DNA from: Macrothele yani | Lineage: Eukaryota; Arthropoda; Arachnida; Araneae; Macrothelidae | Length of the DNA stretch: 64,000 bases | Assembly (NCBI GenBank): GCA_039090855.1 | Contig: CM077025.1 | Span: 94,902,489 to 94,966,488 of the forward strand | Direction: 5' to 3' | In this document: one piece after another, positions 31,826-42,686 of the stretch | Layout: every line of letters begins with the position of its first letter | Position numbering within the stretch: the stretch's first letter is position 1 | Notes under the pieces: generated by a model | Database searches by the model: none | The model's input: only the letters and a program-made list of their open reading frames with translations | Told to the model about the DNA's origin: nothing | Made by a program: the position numbers and the translations under genes

Positions 31826-33413
31826 AAGTTAGTAAAATCATACAATGCATTGAATATGATACGCTTTCCAACATACCAGAAATCATTACTCAAGTTATGA
31901 GGATAATGGCTGTGGAATAAATCTCGCTCCTGTGCCCTGACTTTTGACCTATTTCGATGATATTAAACAGAATTGGTACAGAATACCTCCAGAACAACAT
32001 ACTAAAGTTTTGTCACCGTAGAGACATTTTTGAACAAGTTATGGCGCATAGGGCGATGGAATGGATCCCACTCCCATGTCCTGACCTTTGACCCCATTTT
32101 GATGATATTAACAGGAGTTGGTTCAGTATATCTCCGTAACAACTTACTAAAGTTTTGTCGCAATAGAAGCATTTTTAGTCAAGTTATGAGGATAAAGGCT
32201 GTGGAATAAATCTCACTCCTGTGCCCTGACCTTTGACCCCATTTCGATAATATTAAACGTAACCGGTTTAGTACAACTCCGGAACAACATGATGAAGTTT
32301 TGTCGCAATCGAGGCATTTTTACGCTTTGCAACTGTAGGTTGAAGAAGCGTATATGCTGCAGCTCTTTCTGTCTGCCCGTCTGCACGATAACTCACGTAA
32401 CAATGGTTCAATTTCGATGAAATTTTTGTATGTGCTAGGTGACCACCTGGGGACGAACTTTATTGAAAATGGACGAAATATGGTGAGGAACGGGATCCGT
32501 TCCATTGCTCTTATGCGTCATAACTTGCATAAAAATGATTCGATTTCAATGATATTTTAGCATGTGGTAGGGGACTAACTGGGGACGAAACCTATTGGAA
32601 ATGGGCGAAATGAGGTCAAAGGCCAGGACATAGAAGTGGGATCCATTTCATTGCCCTTATGCGTTGTAACTTGCTTAAAAATCCCTTAATTTCGATGAAA
32701 GTTTAGTATGTGGTAGAGGTTTACCTAAGGACAAACCCTATTGAAAATGGTTGAAATGACGTCAAAGCTCAGGACATAGAAGCGGGATCCATTCCATTGC
32801 TCTTATGAGTCATAAATTACGTAAAACAGCTTCTTTTCCGACGAACCTTTAGTATGTTGTTCCGGAGGTATACTGAACCAATTCTGTTTATTATAATCGA
32901 AATGGGGCCAAAGGTCAGGACACAGGAGCGAGATTTATTCCACTGGTATTATCCTCATAACTTGACTAAAAATGCATCTATTGTGACAGAACTTTAGTAT
33001 GTTGTTCCGTAGGTACACTGAACCAATTTAGTTTAATATCATCGAAATGGGTTCAAAGGTGAGGGCACAAGGTGTGAGATTCATTCCGCAGGCATTTTTT
33101 TCAAAACTCGAGTAATGATTTCTGGTATGTTGGAAAGCGTATCATAATGAATGCATTGCATGATTTTACTAACTTGTTATGTACGTTATGACGCATAACG
33201 GGGATGGAATGTTTTCCACTCCTACGACCTGACCTTTGACTCCATTTCTCCCATTTTCAATAGGATTCGTCTCCAGGTGGTCCCCTACCACATACAAAAA
33301 TTTCATCGAAATCGAACCATTTTACGCATGTTATCGCGCGGACGAGCAGACAGACAGACAGACGGACAAAGCTGGAGCATATACGCTTCTTCAACCTATG
33401 GTTGAAAAGAGTA
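31826..33413. mobile_element. Family X composite, copy b (three blocks)
   Basis: Three blocks of alternating orientation. 31826-32321 is minus, with type B subrepeats from AGTTAGTAAAATCAT. 32321-33178 is plus, from TACGCTTTGCAACTGTAGG through types A and B to ACTAACTTGTT. 33179-33413 is minus and type A, ending TTCAACCTATGGTTGAAAAG. The junction at 32321 joins the hairpin end of a plus copy to the interior of a minus copy. Confidence 0.75.
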
Positions 33414-33985
33414 AAAAGGACGATTTCGTGTTCCGTTAGGGTTTTTGAAGATTCAACTTGTTCTATTTTGTATTTTAATTTACTCTTCAGTATATTTATT
33501 GTTGGGCTCTGGTAAAGAAAGAAGCTTTTCAGCTTCGAAACGTATCAAGACCTACAGTCCAAATTCAGCAGCTGAAGTTCGATTCAACAGCTGATGTCTC
33601 AATGAATTAGCTTCAATATCGACAGAGAGAGCATTCTTCAAACAGCTGAAAAATTGCCACAGTTTTTATAATGCAAACATCGATATCTTTCCCACCAAGG
33701 AGGACAGATGAATTGTCCTCAAGTGCAAATAAATATCGTTAGAAAAATACGCTTTTATTTCGTTTTTATTGCTGTTAATAATTTTGCTTTTTTATTTGGT
33801 TTCTATACCTTTAACTTTAGGATATGCAATATTCATTTTTAAGCGCATTTTTGTATGTTCTTCCCCAAACCTTACTCCATTTAATAGTCGCCCTCTTCCG
33901 CTTACATTACACGTGAAGCGTTCATCTCTGAAATTCGATGCAGAATAGAAGTCCATGAAGACTTATTAGGCGTGTTTGCTTTTTT
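33414..33985. other. Unassigned segment within the hAT
   Basis: No clear match. It should hold hAT coding sequence between pieces 5 and 6 if the order is right, but decay or another insertion hides it. Confidence 0.35.
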
Positions 33986-34101
33986 CCTACTGTACATTCA
34001 GATGACAAGTGCCGACGTGCGGGTATCAGCTTTAAAACTGACGAAGACATACCAAGAGGACATTGATACAGACCAGTTTCAAGACGTAATTCTTCAGTTT
34101 T
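33986..34101 (+). pseudogene. hAT transposase piece 6
   Basis: TSADVRVSALKLTKTYQEDI, DTDQFQDVILQF. The family has a KLVKTYPEDL...ELIQF stretch before the C-terminal domain. Cut by family X copy c. Confidence 0.65.
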
Positions 34102-34695
34102 TACGCTTTCCAACCGTAGGTTGAAGAAGTGTATATGCTCTTGCTTTGTCCATCTGTCCGTCCGCACGATAGCTTGCGAAAAAATGGTTCGATTTCGATG
34201 AAATTTTAGTATGTGGTATAGGGAACCACCTGGTGACGAACATTATTGAAAATGAACAAAATGGGGTGAAAGGTGAGGACATAGGGGCGCGATCCCTTCC
34301 ATTGCCCTTATGCGCCATAACTTGTGTAAAAATGGTTCGATTTCGATGAAAATTTAGTATGTGGTAGGGGACCATCTAGGGACCAACCCTAGTAAAAATG
34401 GAAGAAATCGGGTCAAAGGTCAGGACATAGGAGCGGGATTCATCCCATCGGCCTCGTGCGTTAAAACTTACTTAAAAATGATTCCATTGTAACAAAACTT
34501 TATCATGTTGTTCCGGAAGTATACTTTACCGGTTCTGTTGGATATCATCAAAATGGGGTCAAAGGTCAAGGCATAGGAGTGATATTTTTTCTACAGCCGT
34601 TATCCTCATAATTTGAGTAATAACTTGAGTAATGATTTCTGGTATGCTGAAGAGCGTATCATAATCAATGCATTGCATGATTTTACTAACTTGTT
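34102..34695 (+). mobile_element. Family X modular repeat, copy c
   Basis: A compact complete copy: TACGCTTTCCAACCGTAGG, two type A subrepeats, two type B subrepeats, then GGTATGCTGAAGAGCGTATC...ACTAACTTGTT. It gives the cleanest view of the family's order. Confidence 0.82.
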
Positions 34696-34995
34696 AAAAT
34701 TAATTAAGGAAGAAGGTTTCAGCAATCCCGCGGTTATGTATCAGTACCTTAACGACGGAGTACGAAAAACATTTTCAAATGTCGAAACAATATCATTTTT
34801 TTCTTTTTTGACAGTGCCAGTAACGATGTCACAGCCGAAAGGTCGTTTTCAGTTTGAAGAGGGGAAAAAGTTACTTAAGAAATTCATTAGGACAAGAAAG
34901 TTTCTCTCATCTATCTATGGTATTTATAGAATCAGACTTAAGAAATTATCTCAATTATGATGACCTAATGAAAACTTTTTCAAAAAGGAAAGCCC
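34696..34995 (+). pseudogene. hAT transposase piece 7: C-terminal dimerisation domain
   Basis: LIKEEGFSNPAVMYQYLNDG and FSNVETI open the piece. After slips, VTAERSFS and IESDLRNYLNYDDLMKTFSK follow. The AERSFS block and the IESDL end are hallmarks of the hAT C-terminal dimerisation region. The 3' non-coding end follows, with AAAGGGGCC and the terminal repeat at 35122-35142. Confidence 0.88.
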
Positions 34996-35150
34996 AAAAT
35001 AAAGTAGCTTAAACTACCTTACTACTAAGATGTTTATTTCATCACACTCCGACATGTATTGCTACCAATTTCATATCGCTATTAAAAGGGGCCTCTACTT
35101 CAAACCAGGCTTAGCACCTCATAATGTCTTAACCCGGCTTTGATTTGGAC

Positions 35151-35593
35151 TACACTAAATGTAGCATTTTTCGTTTTTGCCCAAAGTGCGAGATAGAGAA
35201 AAGGCAAATCACAACATCTCGGGATTAAAACCAGCATCGAATTTAACTTCAAATGCTCCTCCGACGCTATAAAACTCAAAATTAAAAGACACAATGACGA
35301 AATGGTATAATGCAATATGATGGAATAACAGAAAAGTGATTGATAGTCTGAAAGTTTTGCAAGACTGTACACTTCGCTTTAGAAAACAACGACGAGGCTA
35401 AATAATGTTGCCTGTACTTCTAATTTAACATTTCTTTTGAATTTCTGTGCCCTCATGTAAATTTAGTCTCTCCTCGTTAAATATTTTCTGACTTAACCAC
35501 ACATGAATTTCTCCCGACAAGTTTTTCAAAATTGGCAAACAGACAATTGGTCAAAATGCAACCAAAAACGCTAGTAAAGCAAAGAGATATAGT
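35151..35593. other. Nothing recognised
   Basis: AT-rich flank between the hAT end and a SINE. Confidence 0.45.
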
Positions 35594-35793
35594 TTTCTTT
35601 TTAGGTTTAACTACCATCGTGAGCAACTCAGTGGGTAACAATCAGTAGCCCGTCCCTAATTTAGGGTCACGGCCTCTAGTAAAGGGAGAGACGCAACAGA
35701 CAAAAACAACATCCATCGAGTCTCAAATCCGGACGCATCTTGAACGAATGGTCAGAAGCCAGCGGTTAGACTACTGCGCCCCCAAGCGGCAAG
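35594..35793 (-). mobile_element. SINE-A copy, diverged
   Basis: TTTAACTACCATCGTGAGCA, CCCGTCCCTAATTTAGGGTC and a head with CAAATCCGGA (degraded B-box complement), ending GCGCCCCCAAGCGGC. Confidence 0.82.
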
Positions 35794-35844
35794 GCTTTTT
35801 AGTACGATTGAAGAGCTATGCAAGCTATACTATAGTGATTTCTA

Positions 35845-37061
35845 CTCAATCGAGTCACATTATTGTGGCCATTTCCTACTTTTTTATGTCAACAGCGCGT
35901 AGCCAATAAAAGAAATAACGTGTCGTGAGCAGGCGTGGACGGTATAAAAGGTGTGCTGTTGGCAGTCTGAAAACTATCACTCGTTGCTGTCATGGATAAA
36001 AGGAGGGATTTATCAGATTTGCGAAAAGGGATGATTATCGGCTTTCCAGCAAAGGGTGGCAGTATTTCTGAAACACCGCAGTTTGTGAACTATTCGCGTG
36101 CTGCTGTGATTAAAGTGTATCACTGATTGGAGAATGGCACCATCGCGAATAAGCGACGAGGAAACTGCGGAGCACCACGTGCCATTTATGTGAGAGGTGA
36201 ACGTCGGCTTCGAAGGTGCGTGAGGGCCGATCGACACGCTACAGTGGAGCAGCTCACTGGCTGAATGAACCATGGGGCTAAGGGAAGTGTGTCTAAAACG
36301 ACAGTCCAGCGAACCCTGCTGCGTATGGGGCTCCTATGCAGGCGGTTGGTCACTGCATCTATGCTAACGAAGGTGCATCGGCAGAAAAGGTTTACATATG
36401 CACGTCAGTATTGGAATTGGACCTCCGCTGATTGGCAAAGCATTGCCTTCTCCGATGTCACGTTTTCTGCTTCATCGAACGGATCGACGTTGGCGTATAA
36501 GGCGAGAAACATCGAAGAATAAACACTCTTCAACCAATGCTGGCAGAACACAAACTGTTGGGGGCAGCGTTATGGTCTCGGGAATGTTTTTGTGGCATTC
36601 TCTGGGTCCACTCATACCTGTGAAATGCACTATGTATCGAATTCGTTACGAATCCATCCTTGCAGACCACGTACACCCATATATGCTGATTGTCTTCCCT
36701 GGGACGGATAGGATCTTCCAGCATGACAATGCGACGTGTCACACAGCTAGAAATGTTCGAGCGTGGTTGAAAAAGCACAATGAAGACTTCAACGTACTTC
36801 CCTGGTGCCCTAATTCCTCAGACATAAACCCAATTGAGCATCCGTTGGATCCCCTTAATCGTGTTGTTCGTCCAATGTATACTCCACCGCGCACCCTCCA
36901 GCAGCTGCCAGATGCACTGCAGTCAGCATGGCTCCATATACCTGTGAACACCTTCCTTCACCTTCTTGAGTCACTCTCAGCTCGTCTAGTTGCTGTCCGC
37001 GCTGCATATTGCGGTTACTCTGAATATTAGCTGGTGGTCACAATAATGTGACTCGACCGTG
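35845..37061 (+). mobile_element. Tc1-like transposon, family B, copy 2
   Basis: Left end CTCAATCGAGTCACATTATT after TA, right end CACAATAATGTGACTCGACC then GTG. 1217 bp. Opposite orientation to copy 1 at 8905-10105. Confidence 0.9.
35992..37030 (+). pseudogene. Tc1 family B transposase (DD34E), few lesions
   Basis: Start MDKRRDLSDLRKGMIIGF, 147 bp from the left end. In-frame stops occur after AAVIKVYH (near 36124) and after TVEQLTG (near 36262). The frame then runs TTVQRTLLRMGLLCRRL to WQSIAFSD, which holds the first aspartate. A shift near 36470-36480 moves to a frame open for over 180 codons: RTDRRWRIRRETS, HVHPYMLIVFPGTD, FQHDNATCHTARNV with the second aspartate, DINPIEHPLD with the glutamate, and a YSEY-stop end. 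Third-best preserved transposase here after families A and C. Confidence 0.9.
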
Positions 37062-39395
37062 CATATTTGGAGTACACACGATGTTTAGAAAGCTACATTC
37101 AGTGACCGAGGTCCGGTGTTCTGAATGTCATGCTACGATAGAAGTATGATATGTAATATAAGATCGTTATACGTATATTATATTTGATGGCGGCGAGCGA
37201 TAATTGTCAAACTCGTTTCGTTACGAACCAGTAGCTTAAAGCATGTTGCACATTGCTGTTATAATCGACTCACTGATTTGACGAAAACGTTCGTGCTGAA
37301 AAATATCAAACAAAGTGGTCTTTGGAAATGTAAGTACTATCTCAGCAATTACCCTGTGCTTATTATTTGAAAGTATCTAATTAGATATTTATGAATGCCT
37401 AATCAATGTTGCAGCTACTACAAACAAGAAGCGAACTAATCGAAATAATAAGGGTTAAGAAAAATAAGTTTAAAACAAGTGACGTTTAAATTTAAGTTCA
37501 ACCTTAAAGCGACAAGTCTGCAAGCTTTAAACCCTATTATTCTATTAAATGTAGAGCTGAACTGTTCATGGCAGCTTTGGTTTATTTTTCATTATTCATT
37601 TTAAAACAGCAACATTCAGTTTTCCAAGTTCATGAAACTAAATTGCTTATGCTTAGAAAATGATGCTGACTTGTTCAAAACAAGAAAAAGAAACTGAAGT
37701 GTTCACAGAAAAATGTAGCTCACTTCTTCATACTAAGGAAATAAGGCTTTTCTATTTTAGATAAGAATACAGAGCTTAGTATTTCAAGCAATACAAAGGA
37801 CACTTAAACCTTTGTGTGACAGTAATGCTTTAATAGTAGAGTTGTAGAATGTTTACCGAGAAAGAACTGATACCCAGAACACATCGCGCGTCGTTCCCTA
37901 AATGAACATTTTTAAAACTCGGAAGAATGAAGAACATTTTTAAAACTTTAAAGAACGGAATATTTTGTCTTACGTTTCAGCTGTTTTTCGTTGATCATGT
38001 GTCACAGAAACCATATCTCTTCTTAAGCGACCATTTCCGGTCACATCCTGGAAAGAAGCTATTGCAAAAAATACATTTACGAAATCAAACACGTATAAAG
38101 GTATTCGATTTCAAAAGCATCTAGTTTTCTTTACAGTTGGACATGTCAATTCTGTTACATTTTAGTAACAAAAAATACGTTTGGTAACTTATCAACAATA
38201 TCAGATATTATGTCAAAAACAGTGTTTCATGTGTCAAGAAGCAATATTCAGTGACGCGTGTCAAAATATCTTTTACTGACAGGATTCCATTTTATTTTCC
38301 CCATTTCTTTCGCGAAACTCAGTGTTCAAGAACGTAATCGTTTTGGGTTAGAACATATTTGCTACTTTCAAGCAGATTTAGTGTGATAAATCTACTGAAT
38401 CTGAGTGCGTATGTGTAATTTGGGAGGGGGCACCCTTGTTTACTGGTTTCTAGGTGTTCAATCCTGATTACTATTTAAATATTATGAGCAAATGAAATAT
38501 TTGTGATCTGAAAAATCACAAATCATGGTTTTAGTATCTCACATGTATAAATGCTCATTCATGCAATATGCCGATTTACGTTTTATCCAAGGAAAAATAT
38601 TTTTATATTATTCTTAAGTAGCATTCTCAAAAAAAATTGTGATCCCCACATTGGACTCATGAGATGTTAAAAATAATGGATGTGCGTATTCATCTTCCCT
38701 CTTTCAAAAAATGTATTTAACATAATAAAAAATAAAATAAATATCGACATTATTTGACCCACTTCGATGGTAGACATTCTTAGTTCGTCTACATAAAGAT
38801 GTTTCAATAAGTTTTGAAGCACCTGTTCTAAACACTTTATTCCGAATTTATTCGCTTTGTTTTCATGAATACGTTCATTAGCTTAACCTTCAGAACACCC
38901 AGTTTCTTCCATTAGCCGCAAATCACGAACTAACGGCGAGGGACATTTTCGCGAGTAAATTAAAATTGCGCACTTTACCTTTTTAATTTATGTTCGCAAT
39001 TCAGTGAAGTTCAACTACCGTCGAAATTTTTTCATTGTGTTTTGTGAAACCCCACAAAAGTACGCTGGCTTATTTGTTTGTTAGTTTGTTTCTCAGGTAT
39101 TTTTTGAAGCAAGGGCCGTGGCTGGGCAAAGACTGTCTTGCAATAAACAGTATCTGCAAATACCTGTTCCGAACGAGAAGAGGTGATTATACAATCAAGT
39201 GAAAAACTCATTTTCCAGAGAATGTATTAATTAGTGTTGCAAGCCTAAAAATTCAAGGCATTGCTGATGGCACGAGTCATTCCTTTTTTTAGGAGTTTAT
39301 TCATCATTTCAAATGAATGGGTATTCAATTTCCACCACTCCCGATCTGTTCCTCTGTACTCGCTATGTAAATCATTCTTTGCAGCGATCCCGTCT
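37062..39395. other. AT-rich sequence, nothing recognised
   Basis: About 2.3 kb without a recognisable gene or repeat end. A 20-bp-scale duplication, GAACATTTTTAAAACT, occurs twice at 37903-37947. One open frame (37927-38124) starts there and matches nothing I know. Confidence 0.5.
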
Positions 39396-39654
39396 TTAAC
39401 CCATTAACGACCATAACGCCCAAAACGCCCGTACATACAAACGACCATAGCCGCCCGAAACGCCAGCCTAGAGTGAGTCAGATTTCTTTCCCTTACGTGC
39501 TTTTCAAATTTGCACGACATATGAGGGATCAGCAGGTGTCACCATCAGTCACTGTTGTTGCTGCTAAACAAAGAAGTGAACCAACAGACAATTTCGGGTG
39601 TTACGGTATTTAGAATGATACAAGCTTTTAGGGACATGGTCGTTAAACTGTTAA
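39396..39654. mobile_element. TTAA-flanked MITE (piggyBac-type ends)
   Basis: TTAA at both ends (39396-39399 and 39651-39654). Left end CCCATTAACGACCATAACGC; right end in complement CAGTTTAACGACCATGTCCC. The same terminal motif bounds the larger element at 59815-62140. 259 bp, non-coding. Confidence 0.72.
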
Positions 39655-39912
39655 TACCAGAGAGGAAATTGGCAAACTGCCCGAAAGAAGGAGAGCTTAA
39701 ATGAAACCCATTCACTGTTCATCTACGAACATCCGCTTGTCGCGAGCACACCGTTTGCGTTCACGGCATGAGGGAAAATTGGCAAACTGCCAAGAGAAAT
39801 GGAGTTTAGTTAAAATGCATTCACTCCTCACGAATGAATCTCCGTTCGTCGCGGGCGCACAATTCAAATGAGCGGCATTCACGTTTCATTCCCATTCTTA
39901 TGTTTCACCATA
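39655..39912 (+). repeat. Duplicated segment, left part (about 115-bp subunits)
   Basis: Two subunits of the form GAAATTGGCAAACTGCC...CATTCAC...CACGAATGAATCTCCG, then TTCATTCCCATTCTTATGTTTCACCATA. The same order recurs at 42195-42451. Tc1-F is inserted just after TTTCACCATA. Confidence 0.75.
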
Positions 39913-40087
39913 GAGGTATTCATCAAAATAATGGAAACACCGACTGCGGTTGGAGTGCCGTATGGAAATCACGGTGATGAAGTCACCCTCGATATGAGGG
40001 ATATCAAGGGGTGCAGTACGATATTAGCTATTACTTAACAGTGCCACAGTCGCAGACAAAGCAGCTGTTGTGGAATAACTGTCGACA

Positions 40088-41800
40088 ATGTCAGATATCC
40101 GTGACCTGAAAAAAGGCATGATTATCGTTGGTGGGCATCTTGCGGAAGCTTCAGCAACTACAACGGCAAAATTAGTAGGTGTAACACGAGGAAGTGTATC
40201 GAAAATTATGTTTAATTATCAACAAGTTAGCAAAATCATGCAATACATTGATTGTGATACGCTTTCCAACATACCAGAAATAATTTCTCAAGTTGTGAGG
40301 ATAACAGCTGTAGAATAAATCTCGCTCCTATGTCCTGACATTTGACCCCATTTCGATTATATTCAACAGAACCGGTTAAGTATATTTCCGACACAATGAT
40401 AAAGTTTTGTCTCAATCGAAGCATTTTTACGTAAGTTATAATGCATGAGGGCGATGGAATGGAACCCGCTCCTATTTCCTGAACTTTCACCCTATTTCTT
40501 CCATTTTCATTTTCTTCCCAGGTGGTTCCCTACCACGTACTAAAAAATTCATCGAAATCGAACAATTTTTACGCAAGTTGATGCATAAGAGCAACGAACA
40601 ACGAATGCATCCCGCTCCTATGTCCTGACCTTTGACCCCATTCCGTTCATTTTCAAAAGGGTTCGTTCTCACGTAGTCCCCTACCACATACTAAAATTTC
40701 ATCGAAATCGAACCATGTTTACGCAAGTTATGACGCATAAGGGCATTGGAATGCATCCCGCTTCTATGTCCTGACCTTTCACCCCGTTCTGTCCATTTTC
40801 AACAGGGTTCGTGCCCAGGTGGTTCTCTACCACATACTATAATGTCATCGAAATCGAACCACTTTTACGCGATTTATCGTTCGGACGGCAGACAGACAGA
40901 CGGACAAAGCTGGAGCATTTACACTTATTCAACCTACGGTTGAAGAAGCGTAAATGCTCCAGCTTTAAATCTTCAACCATAGTTTAGCTTAAATATGTTC
41001 ACCAAAAAAAAAAAAAAAAAAGGACAGAGTATGCTGCCTCTAAACGCGCAATTGTAGACGCCATACGAAGATGCCAGATAGGGACAGGCGAACGTTGGCA
41101 CGGACTGTACAACAGAAGCACAAGACCACGTCTTCGCAAATACCAACAGAGTTTAATACCATGTTCCCGTTTCCGGCATAACAGTACATCGGAAACTCCA
41201 TCGTTCCGGTATTTGTGACCATACTGCAATCCACAAACCTCTTCATACCCACATCAATTCAACAAAACGTGTAAGATGATGCAAAACACGTACAAATCGC
41301 GATGATAAAGACTGGGAACGTGTCATCTAGTCTGATGAATCGTGCTTCACATTGTTTTCCACCACCGGTAGACTGTACGTCTGGTGAAAACCTGTAGAAG
41401 CGTGCGATCGAAACTGGTTGATTACAACTGTGAAGCATGGAAGTGGATGCCTGATGATCCCTGGTGCATATCATGACATTCTTAGGGTCATTTGCTACTA
41501 TGCAGGGTCGCGTCACATATGTTTCCATTCTTGAGGACCACCTGCAGCAAATGTTGCTGGTATTTCCCCTAATGACCGTCCCTGGTTTGAAGCAAGTAAT
41601 GCATCCGTGCATTGTACGGAACGTGTCAAGTTGTGGTTTGCAGAGCTTGCGGATGAGGTACAGAAGCTACCCTGGCCACCTCAATCACAAGACCTCAATA
41701 TTATTGAACATGTGAGAATATCTGGAGAGAAAGGTCAGATCACACTTTTGACCTTCAGCATCACTGGCAGAGTTGGGACGTATTTTACAGGAAGAATTAT
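40088..41800 (+). pseudogene. Tc1 family F transposase, split and decayed
   Basis: The N-terminus MSDIRDLKKGMIIVGGHLAE and a helix-turn-helix (TTAKLVGVTRGSVSKIM) reach 40216, where family X interrupts. The core resumes near 41020. DDKDWERVI-stop-SDESCFTLFSTTGRLYVW gives the first aspartate near 41335, followed by TTVKHGSGCLM. The second-aspartate block is degraded to WFEASNASVHCT (family FQDDNAPIHT), so D is lost. LPWPPQSQDLNIIEHV keeps the glutamate. Many stops. Confidence 0.78.
40221..40966 (-). mobile_element. Family X modular repeat, copy d
   Basis: Minus orientation: AACAAGTTAGCAAAATCATG first, then type B and several type A subrepeats (CAGGTGGTTCTCTACCACAT). It ends in a long hairpin at 40906-40966 with 29-nt arms starting AAAGCTGGAGCATTTAC. 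It is followed by ATAGTTTAGCTTAAATATG and a run of 18 A. Confidence 0.8.
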
Positions 41801-41923
41801 CTGAAAGTCCATTATGCTATGTGCATGACTTATTCCAAGTTGAACTGCTTCTGTTTGGAAAGTACAACTTAGTATTAAAACATTCTCCACGAACAATGTT
41901 TCCATTAATTTGATAAATCCTTG

Positions 41924-42660
41924 TACTTACTAGCTGTTACTCATCAAAGAAAGAAATGCACTTATTAATACTTATACTGACAGTAAACTTTCAGGAAAAT
42001 CAACAAACTCGATTTATTTTTAAACAAAACGAAGTAACTCAAGCGCAAAAGCCTAGGCAGAACAATGATTTACAAGGAAACGGTATAGTTTAGCTTAAAT
42101 ATGTTCACCAAAATTTGCAAACCCCTGGTTCTCACTATAAACATTTTAGCCATTCAGAGGTGAACACAAAGAACAGTTATTTTACAATTATCTCTTCAAG
42201 TACAGCGGAAACTCGCAAACTGCCCAAATAACCGCCAGATGAGTTGGAACCCATTCACCTTTCACGAATGAACGAATAAACCTCTCAAACACACCATTCA
42301 CATTCAAGGCCAGGGTGGAAATTGGCAAGCTCCCAAACGAGATGAAGATTAGAAGGCGTTTAACCATTCACGATTGAATCTCCGCTCGTGGCGAACACAC
42401 TATAAAAATGAATGTATTTGCATTTCATTCCCGTTCTTAAGTTTCACCATATTTCCTAGATGTTACTTATCAAAAAAAAAAAAAAAAGAAAGAAAAGAAA
42501 AAGAAATGCACTTATTAATTCTAATATTGACAGCATTTTTCTTAAATTGAAAAACACGATTCATTTTGAAACAATAGCAAAAAGCTGACGAAAATAAAAT
42601 TTGGACCCAAAAATTGGAATACAGACAGACGACATAATTCAGATTGAATATGCCCATCAA
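41924..42660 (+). repeat. Right flank of Tc1-F and second copy of the duplicated segment
   Basis: 41925-42115 (TGTTACTCATCAAAGAAAGA, AAATGCACTTATTAATACTT, TTCACCAAAATTTGCAAA) continues the segment interrupted by Tc1-F. 42195-42660 is a second copy, with the two GGCAAACTGCC/GGCAAGCTCCC subunits, TTTCACCATATTTCCTAG, TGTTACTTATCAAA and AAATGCACTTATTAATTCTA. The tandem duplication pre-dates the Tc1-F insertion. Confidence 0.72.
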
Positions 42661-42686
42661 ACTTTGTTATCCCTCGATCTTATATA

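Larger units (their letters stand above)
23702..35142 (+). mobile_element. hAT transposon (ZMYM1/DUF4371 type) exploded by nested insertions
   Basis: The left end CAAGGCCGGACTACACATTA and the right end TAATGTCTTAACCCGGCTTTG are inverted relatives. They are flanked by 8-bp CTCTGGAT and ATTTGGAC, a decayed target duplication in which both fit the hAT preference nTnnnnAn. Between them, plus-strand pieces of one DUF4371-type transposase occur in the right order at 24741-25169, 27118-27537, 28244-28545, 30351-30500, 30925-31337, 33986-34101 and 34696-34995. The pieces are separated by a MITE, an LTR-like piece, two Tc1 elements, SINEs and three family X insertions. Removing these leaves roughly 2.8 kb, a plausible size for an autonomous hAT. 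Confidence 0.82.
39913..41923 (+). mobile_element. Tc1-like transposon, family F, with family X inside
   Basis: Left end GAGGTATTCATCAAAATAAT after TA; right end TTCCATTAATTTGATAAATC then CTTG before TA. It contains family X copy d at 40221-40966. Without it the length is about 1.26 kb. Confidence 0.82.
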
